This document shows positions 35,007-45,508 of a stretch of DNA of 64,000 nucleotides, piece after piece. The DNA is from Cherax quadricarinatus (Eukaryota > Arthropoda > Malacostraca > Decapoda > Parastacidae): the NCBI RefSeq assembly GCF_038502225.1, contig NW_027196463.1:1-64000 (forward strand), given 5' to 3'. Each line of letters opens with the position of its first letter. The stretch's first letter is position 1. A model generated the notes under the pieces. The model had not been told where the DNA came from and did not search any database. It saw only the letters and a program-made list of their open reading frames with translations. The translations under genes were made by a program, and so were the position numbers.

Positions 35007-35172
35007 ACACAGATGAACTACAACTGTCTCTCACACAGATGAACTACAACTGCCTCACACACAGATGAACTACAACTGTCTCACACACAGATGAACTACA
35101 ACTGTCTCACACGCAGATGAACTACAACTGCCTCACACACAGATGAACTACAACTGTCTCTCACACAGATGA
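35007..35172. repeat. Minisatellite zone 3, end
   Basis: About six GATGAACTACAACTGTCTCA-type units. Diverged units continue to about 35280. Confidence 0.9.
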
Positions 35173-35280
35173 ACTGCTCCTTGGCTCACCCTCAATAAGC
35201 TGATCTTCCTCTGTCTCCCTCACAGTAATTTGACGTATATCTGTCTCTGTGACCGTAGCCTGAACTACACCTGTCTCAAT

Positions 35281-36372
35281 TTTAAGAATATAAAAAAGGC
35301 GCAGCACTGCAGTGGGCTTATTGGCCTGCGGCAGTGCATTTTCAGTGGTTCCCAATGAATATGCTTTGATAACCCTATTAACTCATGTGCAAGGCCTTCT
35401 TAAATCCAACCCTTCTCAATCATACATAAAATTGAAGTTACGCAAGGTTTTAGCTTCAACGACGCTACTAGGAAGACTGTTCCCTCATCGACAACTCTAT
35501 TTCTAAACCAATACATTCCTATATCCTTTCAAATTCTAAACTTATCCGATTTGTAATCTTTATTTTGAGTTTTTTCTTGGAGGAATATCCTCAGGCCCTT
35601 ATTTATATCTCCTTTGTTGACGCTCAGCTTCCACTTAAATACTTCAGTCATGCCTCGCTTCTTCCTAAGTCTTATACAATGGATTAATTTCATTATTATT
35701 CTATGAATGTTTTCTAACGAATTTATGTCAAACGTGTTATATGGAGACCAGAACTGAGCTACATAATCTATGTGAGGCCTTACTAATGATGTGTTGAGCT
35801 GTAGTATAACCTCTGGACTCCTGTTGATTATGCTTCTTGATGTAAATCCTAGTAATCTGTTTGCCTTACAACATACGCTTAGGCATTGCTCTCTTGGCCT
35901 CAGGTTCTCCGTAACCATAAATCTTTATCGCATTCTGTATGACCAAGTTCTATATTATTTAGTTTATAAGTGCTAGGGATTATATTCATTCCCGAGCTTC
36001 ATGACTGCGTTTTTCTACATTGAACTGCATCTGCCACTTTTCAGACCATGGCATGAGTTTGTCAAAATCTTCCTGAGGTACTGTAGAATCTTCCTCTGAA
36101 TCATTTATCCTGCCTATTTTTGTATCGTCAGCAAATCTGCTCATTACACTTGTAATTTCCTCGTCAAAGTCAAAGTCATTAACGTATATGGTAAACAACT
36201 ATGGGCATCAAACTGACTGTTGTGGAACGCCACTTGTGACTCATCCATACTCACATTTTACCTCAGTCATGCACATTCTCTGCTTCTTGTTTGCGACTTG
36301 ATCCATGACAGAACTTTTCCTTCAATATCATTAGCTGCCACTTATGACACTGTAATGTTACATTATTTATTT
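35281..36372 (-). mobile_element. CR1-B fragment, 3' part of ORF2
   Basis: Minus strand: RT pieces MSRFADDTKIGRI (about 36150), WSEKWQMQFNVEK, KANRLLGF, then SLVRPHIDYVAQFWSP and the C-terminus to about 35530. The CR1-type 3' end (GGCAGTGC, GCAGTGCTGCGCC) reaches about 35290. Several frame changes are present. It is 5' truncated near 36372. Confidence 0.8.
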
Positions 36373-36412
36373 GACACTCGCCATAAAAAAAAATCAAGGA
36401 TATTTCATTCTC

Positions 36413-37088
36413 CTTTCCTGGAGTGTACTTGGAAAGGGTCTCGGGGTTCAACGCCCCCTCGGCCCGGTCCGAGACCAGGCCTCGTGGTGGATCAGGGTCT
36501 GATTAACCAGGCTGTTACTGCTGGCAGCACGCAAACTGATGTACGAACCACAGCCCAGCTGGTTAGGTACTGACTTTAGGTGCCTGTCCAGTTCCTTCTT
36601 AAAGACAGCCAGGAGTCTATTGGCAATCCCTCTTAAGTATGCTGGTAGGCAGTTGATCTGTCTTGGGCCCCGGACACTTACTGTGTTGTCTCTCATTGTA
36701 CTTGTGGCGCCCCTGCTGTTCACTGGGGGAATGTTGCATCTCCTGCCGAGTCTTTTGCTTTCAAAAGGAGTGATTTTCGTGTGCAAGTTTGGTACTAATC
36801 GCTCTAGGATTTTCCACATGAATAATATCATGTACCTCTCTTCCCTGTGTTCCAGGGAATACAAATCAAAGAACTTCAATTGTCTTCAGTAATTTAGGTG
36901 CCTTATCATACTTATTTGTGCCATGAAAGTTCTCTGTGAACTCTCCAGGTCAACAATTTCACCAGCCTTAAAGGGGGCAGTTAGTGTATAGCAATATTCC
37001 AGCCTATAGAGAACAAGCGATTTGAAGAAAATCATCATGAGCTTGGCGTCCCTAGTTTTGAAGGTTCTTTTTTTTATCCATCCTCTCA
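36413..37088 (-). pseudogene. LINE-D minus copy, C-terminal part of ORF2
   Basis: Minus-strand residues from GWIKKRTFKTRDAK to AWSRTGPRGR (stop about 36448) closely match the LINE-D C-terminus at 27735-28362. The 3' end includes the CCTGGAGTGTACTTGGAAAG motif. The upstream half of the same copy lies at 40822-42296; the two are separated by the LTR element and the RTE fragment. Confidence 0.85.
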
Positions 37089-38498
37089 TATAAAAAGGAA
37101 TTATTTGGTATTCTGGTAGCGGGTGGTTAAATGATACGTCTTCGGAGGCTTCTTTGTTTATTGTTAATGTCGTGGTGGGTTACACAGGCTTGTGTGTTTG
37201 TGCCCATGGCCCGGGAGGGCCATGCCCACGAGAGAGAGTTGGAAAATCCTTGTGTGTTCCTGCTAGGCCGCTGTGTGAGTGAGAGGGAGGCATGTCTGGG
37301 CATGCTGAAGTGGCAAGGCCTATAGGTGGCAGCACTTGAGTGACGCGAAATATGAACTAAGCTGGCAGACAGCATGGGCTGTCTGTGCAGACAGTACAGG
37401 CTGTCTACATACGCTCGGCCACCTACCGCGCGTCGTCCCGACGCGACAATACTGGTGATAAAAGAAACTCGGTCTCTCTCTCGTAGGAACAGGGCACAGA
37501 ACACAAAATAAAAACATATATATACATATGAACATGGGAAAAAAACTTCCTACAGGGAGGGAAGAAAAAAACATGTGGGTGTGCTAAACATCGTGGTCAA
37601 AGGCAGTGAGCGTCGAAGGGCAACACTGCACGCCTTCCTGTGTCTGGACAGATACTGCAACACGGGAGACATCGCTGCGGCTGAGCTGTGACGTAACAAG
37701 TTACGGTCTCCTCTGGAACGGTGAAGCAGTCATTGTAGGAGTCGCTGCAGGTTTCACTCAACCTGGGGCACGACATGCTGGTGCCCTCGAGTGAGGCGTC
37801 GACAAAACTCGGCAACTGGGCAGGACTTCTGGCAAGCGACTCAGGAGGACACTTCTCGACTGGTACTGTCGCTGGGCTGTCACTGCCGGCGAGCGTGGAG
37901 TGAGTTGTAGAGGGAGTCGTGGCAGAGACGACTGGGCGAAACATCTGGGAGTTGTAACATCATACACCAGACTGCAGTGAGAGAGCTAGCAGTCAAAGTG
38001 ACATCTTTGTGCAGGCTGCTCACTGAAGCTTGTGACACGAGGCTGACACAGCGTGTCATTCTCTCGACAGTTGGAGTTATAGCAGAGGTTAGTCTAAGCA
38101 TCCCCAGACTTGTTTCTCTACATATAACTGCACTCTGAAGGTCTGGAGGTGAAGTGAAACAAATCTCGATGGGAATCGTAGCAGGTACGATTCTGCAGAA
38201 CATCACGAGCGACGAGCATAAAAGCTTTCTGTACAAGAGGGCTCATACGCTCAGGGCTGAGTAATCAGCTGTCAAACACACTGGTCACACGGCTGACTTA
38301 GCACAGACCTCACTGGACACACGGAAACTTTAAAAACACACCGCTGTACATACGGTACACTAACATGTGAGAACACTGACTGAGAGGAATTAATTAACAC
38401 ACGACATATATTTTCTCTCAATCTTCTCGACAATACTAAAATAATTACTAGAACACTCGATGGTGACATCATGTGATGTCAGGCGTGATGTCGCGAGG

Positions 38499-38711
38499 TG
38501 ACGTCAGCAGCACTGTGACGTCAGCAGACATCTCGAGGTGACGTCAGCAGACATTTCGAGGTGACGTCAGGCAGACATCGTGAGGTGACGTCAGCAGACA
38601 TCTCGAGGTGACGTCAGCAGACATCTCGAGGTGACGTCAGCAGACATCTCGAGGTGACGTCAGGCAGACATCGTGACATCATGAAGTCGGGCAGCATCGT
38701 GGGTGACGTCA
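38499..38711. repeat. 23-bp tandem repeat, nine TGACGTCA sites
   Basis: GAGGTGACGTCAGCAGACAT-type units repeat with 23-24-bp spacing. Perfect palindromes TGACGTCA begin at 38499, 38516, 38539, 38562, 38586, 38609, 38632, 38655 and 38704. TGACGTCA is the consensus CREB/ATF binding site. It lies inside the LTR element. Regulatory action is inferred only. Confidence 0.9.
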
Positions 38712-39015
38712 ATGTGATGCGGGCAGCAGACCACAGCATGTGGCCTGGGACATCTGGTAACTCACGTGGCTGGTAGATCCACGTGACATCGCCCACACCC
38801 ACGTGACGTCGTGATCTACGTGCGTCGTGATCTACGTGGCATGCTGGTCCACGTAGCTTCGAGTGGCCTCGGGCACTCGGATACACAGCTCTGGCAATGA
38901 ATTCACATGGAAAACAGCAGAAAACACAGCAGAGGGAGTGGGCAGTGGTGAGTGTATGGTAGTGTGGTGGCGAGGAGCGTGGGTGAGTGTATGGCAGGGC
39001 GAGCATCTAGCCATT

Positions 39016-39043
39016 CCTCCTCCTCCTCCTCCTCCTCCTCCTC
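39016..39043. repeat. (CCT)n trinucleotide repeat
   Basis: About nine CCT units. It produces false poly-Glu and poly-Gly frames on the minus strand. Confidence 0.95.
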
Positions 39044-39545
39044 CACCCACAAACACGTGGAGAAGCTCACACTGGACGCAGAAATCACCACAAAACTCAC
39101 CTCTGGCTTGCTGAAACAGCTGTGCTGAGCTGAACAACAACAGCAACATACAAGTGACGCTGAACACGTGACTTGAGAAACAGCGTGGGACACTGTAGCG
39201 TGGGACGCTGTAGCGTGGGGTCACTGTGACGCCACTTACAATTCTCGAAGACTTTCGACAAATTTCGGCTGGATCCTGCTAGTACCTGTGTCTTGATGCT
39301 CAAAAGTGCAGACACGACATCAGGATAACTCGTTGAGAGACGGATGCTTCTTGTATGGGATGATGAAGTGAAGATGACTTCATACCTCTTCCTCCCTCTC
39401 TCCAGGCAAACACAACTGCTGCAAGCACCGCTGTCACCATTTATAATGGGGTTGTTTGGTAAGTGCTGCAAGCGGGTGTGAATGATACGTCTTCTTCGGG
39501 CAGATACAGTAAATACGGTGCTGTAGTCTTTGATACAGTTTTAAT

Positions 39546-40812
39546 ATCTTCAAGTGAAGAGTTTTTACGAGGATAGTGAGGCTCAAGTTAGAGTATGTAG
39601 GAAAGAGGGAAATTATTTCCAAGTAAAAGTAGGCCTTAGACAAGGATGTGTGATGTCACCGTGGTTGTTTAATATATTTATAGATGGGGTTGTAAGAGAA
39701 GTAAATGCGAGGGTCTTGGCAAGAGGCGTGGAGTTAAAAGATAAAGAATCACACACAAAGTGGGAGTTGTCACAGTTGCTCTTTGCTGATGACACTGTGC
39801 TCTTGGGAGATTCTGAAGAGAAGTTGCAGAGATTGGTGGATGAATTTGGAAGGGTGTACAAAAGAAGAAAATTAAAGGTGAATACAGGAAAGAGTAAGGT
39901 TATGAGGATAACAAAAAGATTAGGTGATGAAAGATTGGATATCAGATTGGAGGGAGAGTATGGAGGAGGTGAATGTATTCAGATATTTGGGAGTGGACAT
40001 GTCAGCGGATGGGTCTATGAAAGATGAGGTGAATCATAGAATTGATGAGGGGAAAAGGGTGAGTGGTGCACTTAGGAGTCTGTGGAGACAAAGAACTTTG
40101 TCCTTGGAGGCAAAGTGGGGAATGTATGAGAGTATAGTTTTACCAACGCTCTTATGTGGGTGTGAAGCATGGGTGATGAATGTTGCAGCGAGGAGAAGGC
40201 TGGAGGCAGTGGAGATGTCATGTCTGAGGGCAATGTGTGGTGTGAATATAATGCAGAGAATTCGTAGTCTGGAAGTTAGGAGGAGGTGCGGGATTACCAA
40301 AACTGTTGTCCAGAGGGCTGAGGAAGGGTTGTTGAGGTGGTTCGGACATATAGAGAGAATGGAGCGAAACAGAATGACTTCAAGAGTGTATCAGTCTGTA
40401 GTGGATGGAAGGCGGGATAGGGGTCGGCCTAGGAAAGGTTGGAGGGAGGGGGTAAAGGAGGTTTTGTGTGCGAGGGGCTTGGACTTCCAGCAGGCATGCG
40501 TGAGCGTGTTTGATAGGAGTGAATGGAGACAAATGGTTTTTAATACTTGACGTGCTGTTGGAGTGTGAGCAAAGTAACATTTATGAAGGGGTTCAGGGAA
40601 ACCGACAGGCCGGGCTTGAGTCCTGGAGATGGGAAGTACAGTGCCTGCACTCTGAAGGAGGGGTGTTAATGTTGCAGTTTAAAAACTGTAGTGTAAAGCA
40701 CCCTTCTGGCAAGACAGTGATGGAGTGAATGATGGTGAAAGTTTTTCTTTTTCGGGCCACCCTGCCTTGGTGGGAATCGGCCAGTGTGATAATAATAATA
40801 ATAAAAAAAAAA
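39546..40812 (+). mobile_element. RTE-type LINE, 5' truncated
   Basis: It contains the C-terminal half of an RTE-clade ORF2, a 3'UTR with CCTGCCTTGGTGGGAATCGG (40764-40783) and an (ATA)n/A-rich tail to 40812. It is inserted at the truncated end of the LTR element's right repeat. Confidence 0.85.
39554..40550 (+). pseudogene. RTE ORF2, RT and C-terminus, one frameshift
   Basis: RT motifs are GLRQGCVMSPWLFNIFIDGV and LLFADDTVLLG. The frame changes at about 39965, after which VFRYLGVDMSADGS, LCGCEAWVM, LRAMCGV and WFGHIERM follow, ending at 40550. LRWFGHIERM and RGRPRKGW are characteristic of RTE-like tails. The endonuclease half is missing. Confidence 0.88.
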
Positions 40813-40821
40813 GTTTTCCAT

Positions 40822-42296
40822 ATCAGAGTAGTTGAAATTTCGCTTCATTGAACTTCATATTGTTTCGAGTGGCCCATTTGAAGATTCGGTTGATGTCCGC
40901 TTGGAGTCTTGCGGTGTAGTCCATGGAGGTCGCTGTCATGGTAATTCGGGTGTCATCCGCAAAGGAAGACACGGAGCTATGGCTTATGTCTCTCTCTATG
41001 TCAGATATAAGGATGAGGAATAAGATTGGAGCTAGTACTCTCCCTTATAGAACACTGTTTTTCACAGTACCTGCCTCTAACTTTACTCTGTTTACTATTA
41101 CTCTGTGCTCTATATGTCAGGAAGTTAAAGATCCATCTTCCAACTTTACCTGTTATTCCTTTATCACGCATTTTGTGCCCTGTTAGACCATGGTCACACT
41201 TGCCGAAGGCTTTTGCGAAGTCTGTGTATACTACATCTGTTTTATTTATCCTCAACAGCATCCAGGACATTGTCATAATGATTCAGTAGCTGGGACAGGC
41301 AGGAGTGACCTGCTCTAAACCCGTGTTTCCCTGGATTGTGTAATTGATGGGTATCTAGGTGGTTGGCGATCGCGTTTCTTAGAACCCTTTCAAAGATTTT
41401 TATGATATGGGATGTTAGTGCGATCAGTCTGTAGTTCCTCGCACGTTTGTGGAGTGGGACTATGTCTGCTTTTTTTAGTGTGTATGGAATGACCCCTGTG
41501 TCCATGCTTCCTCTCCATAGAATGCTGAAGGCACGCGACAGGAGCTTCTTGCAATTCTTGATGAACACGGAGTTCCATGAGTCTGGGCCTGGGGCAGAGT
41601 TCATGGGCATGTCATTTATTGCCTTTTCAAAGTGTTGTCTTGTTAGGATATATATCAGAGATTTTTGAGATGACCAAGTTTTTGGGTCTCGTTTATAAAG
41701 AATTCATTTTAGATTGCCGACCTTTAGTCTGGGAGCCGGCTTGTTAAACACTAGTCGTATTGGAACTTTAGTATCTCACTCATGTCTTGGCTGTCATCTC
41801 TGTATGTCCCATCTCGCCTAAGCAAGGGAACATTACTGGATGTTTTTTTTTCCCTAGATTTGGCATAATATAAGAAGTATTTTGATTTTTTTCAATTTCC
41901 TTTATGGCTTTTAGTTCTTCGCGCAAATCTTGTCTCCTGTAACTCTCCTTTAGCATAAGTTTGATATTTGCAATTTCATTGATCAGCACCTCCCTTCATA
42001 TTCCACACATACTGGCCCCTCTCAGCAGATCTGTGACTCTTTACCTTCGTCTGTAAAGGGAGCGTCCCTCTCTTGCTAGCTTACATCTTCACTTTCTTTT
42101 TCTTAATGGAATGTGTCTTGAGCAGATCTCAAGAACCATATAATTTGTTTGCAAACATGTTATTTAGAATATCTTCTTATCTTGTTTCATTTAGGACATG
42201 GTTGACTTATTCCCATTGTATGCTTTTGTTAATGAAGTTGAATTTTGTGAAGACACCCTCATGACTGATCGCATTTAGCTGGTCAGGAGCATTGTA
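40822..42296 (-). pseudogene. LINE-D minus copy, RT part of ORF2
   Basis: Minus strand from about 42296 (SHEGVFTKFNF) down. ELKAIKEIEKN is near 41900. PMNSAPGPDSWNSVFIKNCK follows at 41610-41550, then YRLIALTSHIIKIFERVLRN, HGFRAGHSCLSQLLNHYD and DFAKAFGKCDHG (about 41200). A worn FADD region is at 40950, and FQLLRYGKHE is at about 40840. Many stops and frame changes. It continues at 36413-37088. Confidence 0.85.
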
Positions 42297-42477
42297 CTCA
42301 TGTAGCTGTACTCACCTGGTTGTGGTTGCAGAGGTCGAGTCATAGCTCCTGTCCCTGCTCTTCACTGGCCGCTACTGCATCACTCTCCCTTCACCATGAG
42401 CTTTATCATACCTCTTCTTAAAGCTATGTATGGATCATGCCTCTACTGCATCGCTTCCAAAAATTATTCCACTTCCT
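42297..42477 (-). mobile_element. LINE-E 3' end fragment
   Basis: Minus strand: WNNFWKRCSRGMIHT-like C-terminus and HSFKKRYDKAHGEGRV, then the 3' end with the CCAGGTGAGTACAGC tail at 42305-42320. It is homologous to 34750-35006 and strongly 5' truncated. Confidence 0.75.
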
Positions 42478-42570
42478 GACGCCTCTTGTGGTATACTGAG
42501 GTCAGTGATCACGTGTGGTCATACCTGTCCTAAGCTGTTTGGGATTAGCGTGGGGTGTTACCTAGCACAA

Positions 42571-43422
42571 TGGCTTGTTGTACTGTTTTAGAATATCATG
42601 TTAAAGTGTTAAAGAAGGAGATTATACTTCTTCAGGGGGAAAATAGGAGGCTGAAGCTTTAGATAGGTTTGGGAGTGAGTGTGAGATGGTGGTAGCTGGT
42701 GAGGAGTAAAAAGTTACCAGCAATGATTTGGAGACTGGCACCCGCTTTAAGTGGCAAGTGGTTCACAATTCAGGAAGAAGGATGATATGGAAGGTTAATA
42801 GAGATGATGTGAAGATAGGAAATCGATTCTCAGTTCTCCAGGAAGAGTGAACTTCAGTGGTTAGTGAGATTAAAGTTACCACTGACTCCCCTGCTTATCA
42901 AGGAAAGAATATTCTGATTGTGGGAGATTCTCAGTAAGATATATGGACCGTGCTTTTAGTAACAGAGATAGAAAGGTCAGACAGAGGGTGTGCCTCCCAA
43001 GAGCTGGTGTTGGTGACATAGTCAGCAGGTTGGATAATATTAAGTCAGGTAATAGGAACAAGCCAATTATCTGTCTTAGTGCTGGTAGTAACGACATCAG
43101 GAAGGGCAGGAGACAAGAGCTGCTGGATAAGAACAGGTCAGCCATAGAAGTAGCCAGGTCTGAAGGAGGGATCCCAATAAAATGTAGCATCTTGCCTATA
43201 AAGGGAGTGGGCAATGAATGATGTTTAGGACAATTGGTATAAATTGCTAGCTAGACAGGTACAGCAAAGAACTTGCAATCCCATCCATTGATAACTGGAA
43301 AAAAATTCTATGGCAAACATGATATATGCGAGGGATGGGGTTCATCTTTCTGGGGCTGGAGTGGTTGCATTAGCCACTTCGATTGAAGGGGTTATTGGTG
43401 ACATGTCTAGAACTTTAAAGTG
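42571..43422 (+). pseudogene. CR1-A ORF1 (plus copy), broken esterase-type ORF1
   Basis: It starts MACCTVLEYHV (ATG 42571) with a coiled-coil start. The SGNH-esterase part reads ILIVGDSQ, then breaks; RQRVCLPRAGVGDIVSRLDN and ICLSAGSNDI (about 43075) follow in another frame, and MRGMGFIFLGLE (worn DGVHLSG) near 43330. Stops and frame changes are frequent. Confidence 0.75.
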
Positions 43423-43598
43423 ATAGGTTATAGAGGTATGGGTGTTTGTGGGAAACAATCAGGCTGCAATACTAGGGTTGAAAACAGCAGATATAACCAG
43501 GATACCTCAGGGATATGTTTAAAAGGCAATATTCAAAATAAAGTTCCTAGTAAAGGCAAAGCAAATGATCAACAAAGAGAGATAGTAGAAGGCAACTA

Positions 43599-44780
43599 GT
43601 GACTAGCTCCCTTAAGGTTTACTATACAAATAGTTGGAGTCTAAGAAATAAAATAGATGAGCTAAGATTACTTGCACGTGTAGGTAATATAGATATTATT
43701 GCTATAACAGAGACTTTGTTCAACTTGAAACATAGAGAAATTCCTACTGAATGCAACATACAGGGTTATAAACTATTCCATACTGATATGGTCAATAGGA
43801 ATGTTGGTGGAATGGTGATGTATGTGAGAGATAATTTAAATTGTTGTCTTAGATATGATGTAAGATCAGAAACATCGGACACAGATTCGGTTTGGCTACA
43901 GTTTCTCGAGGGTCGAGAAAATTAAATTTTGGGTGTGATTTGTAGGCCCACAAACCTTGATAGAGATTGCAGTAAGCTGCTATGGGACGAGATTCATAAG
44001 GCATCTAGATATGAAAATGTTGTGTAAATGGGAAATTTTAACTTTAGACAAATTGATTGGAACAATGTGACAGGAAATCTTAAGTCTGGTGACTTTCTTG
44101 ATACTGTTCAGGATTGCTTTTTGAAACAATTTGTGACAGAACCAACTAGAGGAAACAATCTACTTGACTTGGTTCTTGCCAACACAGAATCAGTAGTTAA
44201 TAATCTTGAGGTTAATGACGAACTTGGGGTAAGCAATCACAAATCACTTAGTTTCAATATATCACAGAGTTACCCGGATAACTGCAATCAAATTCTCCCA
44301 GACTTTCGCTTGGCCGATTTCATGTGACTGAAAAATTACCTGGGTGGGCTAAATTGGCATGTCCTGACTATGGGTCAGGTATGTGGCCTTGGTTGCCAAT
44401 ATGACGTTTTTGAGAGAATAGTTCTAACTGCCCTGACAACTATTGTTCCGAGTAGGGAAATTAGATCTAACAAAAATGACCCCAAATGGATGAACAATAG
44501 ATTAAAACATCTCATTGGTCAAAAGAGTCATATATAGGCATATCAAAAGAGAGGAGGGGCAGTAAAGAAATCAATATATCAAATTAAAGAGAGAAATAAA
44601 AAAAGGAATAAGAAAAGCAAAAAGGGATTAAGAATCTATGGTCGCAAGGGATTCGAAGACTAACCCAAAAGGATTCTTTCAGGTATGCAGAATTAAGATT
44701 AGGGACAAGATACGCCCACTAAAGAGTAACACAGGTCAGATCACTGACAGTGATAAGGATAGGTGTGAAATTTTCAATAC
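43599..44780 (+). pseudogene. CR1-A ORF2 (plus copy), endonuclease part
   Basis: LKVYYTNSWSLRNKIDELR, ITETLFNLK and VGGMVMYVRDNLNCC are followed by a stop at 43923. MGNFNFRQIDWNNVTGNL, EPTRGNNLLDLVLAN and SNHKSLSF follow in 44028-44327. Further breaks precede WMNNRLKHLIGQK (44490). It is cut at 44780. Confidence 0.85.
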
Positions 44781-45355
44781 TTAGAACATAAGAACATAAG
44801 AAAGAAGGAACACTGCAACAGGCCTACTGACCCATGCAGAGCAGGTCCATGTCCCCCCCACCCCTCGGATTAGACCAATGACCCACCCCCCGGATTATCC
44901 AAATGACCCACCCAGTCTGGTCATCCCCACTCAAGGATGGAGCACTGTTCCAGACCCAGCAGCGCAAGCTAGTCAGGTTCAACTCACACCCACCCAAGTA
45001 TTTATCTAACCTATTTTTAAAACTACACAACGTTTTAGCCTCAATAACTGTACTCGGGAGCTTGTTCCACTCATCCACAACTCTATTACCAAACCAGTAC
45101 TTTCCTATATCCTTCCTGAATCTGAATTTTTCCAACTTGAAACCATTGCTGCGAGTCCTGTCTTGGCTGGGAATTTTCAGCACACTATATACATCCCCTT
45201 TATTTATTCCTGTTTTCCATTTATACACCTCGATCATATACCCCCTAATTCTATGTCTTTCGAGAGAGTGCAGAATCAGGGCCTTCAGTCTATCCTCATA
45301 GGGAAGATTTCTGATACATGGGATCATCTTTGTCACCCTCCTTTGTACGTTTTCA
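44781..45355 (-). mobile_element. CR1-A minus copy, 3' end
   Basis: It starts with the CR1 terminal repeat ATAAGAACATAAGAAAG and 3' end. On the minus strand it encodes ENVQRRVTKMIPCIRNLPYED through KYWFGNRVVDEWNKLPSTV to LDKYLGGC (45350-45000). ENVQRR is exactly the residue block that follows where the copy at 50247 ends (DINAL), so the two are halves of one element split by CR1-B. Confidence 0.82.
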
Positions 45356-45508
45356 TAAGAACATAAAAACATAAGAAAGGAGGAACACTGCAGCAGGCCT
45401 GTTGGCCCATACTAGGCAGGTCCTTTACAATTCATCCCACTAACAAACATTTGACCAACCCAATTTTCAATGCCACCCAAGAAACAAGCTCCGATGTGCA
45501 AGTCCCTC

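Larger units (their letters stand above)
37089..39545 (-). mobile_element. Non-autonomous LTR element, right LTR truncated
   Basis: The left repeat (37089-37409, the 3' LTR if read on the minus strand) matches the solo LTR at 32070. A second partial copy starts at 39442 (TATAATGGGGTTGTTTGGTA) and fades by about 39505. Next to it, on the minus strand, TGGTGACAGCGGTGC (39426-39440) looks like a primer-binding site. The 2-kb interior has no gag or pol, only short frames of biased composition. It lies in the LINE-D minus copy. Confidence 0.6.
42498..44780 (+). mobile_element. CR1-A plus copy, 5' half
   Basis: It has the same 5'UTR as the CR1-A minus copy (GAGGTCAGTGATCACGTG), a worn ORF1 (42571-43422) and the ORF2 nuclease through to CEIF (44780). 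The RT half continues at about 53716. The intervening 8.9 kb is a nested insertion. Confidence 0.8.

Noticed and set aside
37597..38236. Frames of 115-118 codons inside the LTR element
   Set aside because: No gag, pol or other domain is recognisable and the frames overlap in several phases; they look like chance.
38832..39224. Poly-Gly and poly-Glu containing frames
   Set aside because: Caused by the (CCT)n repeat inside the LTR element.
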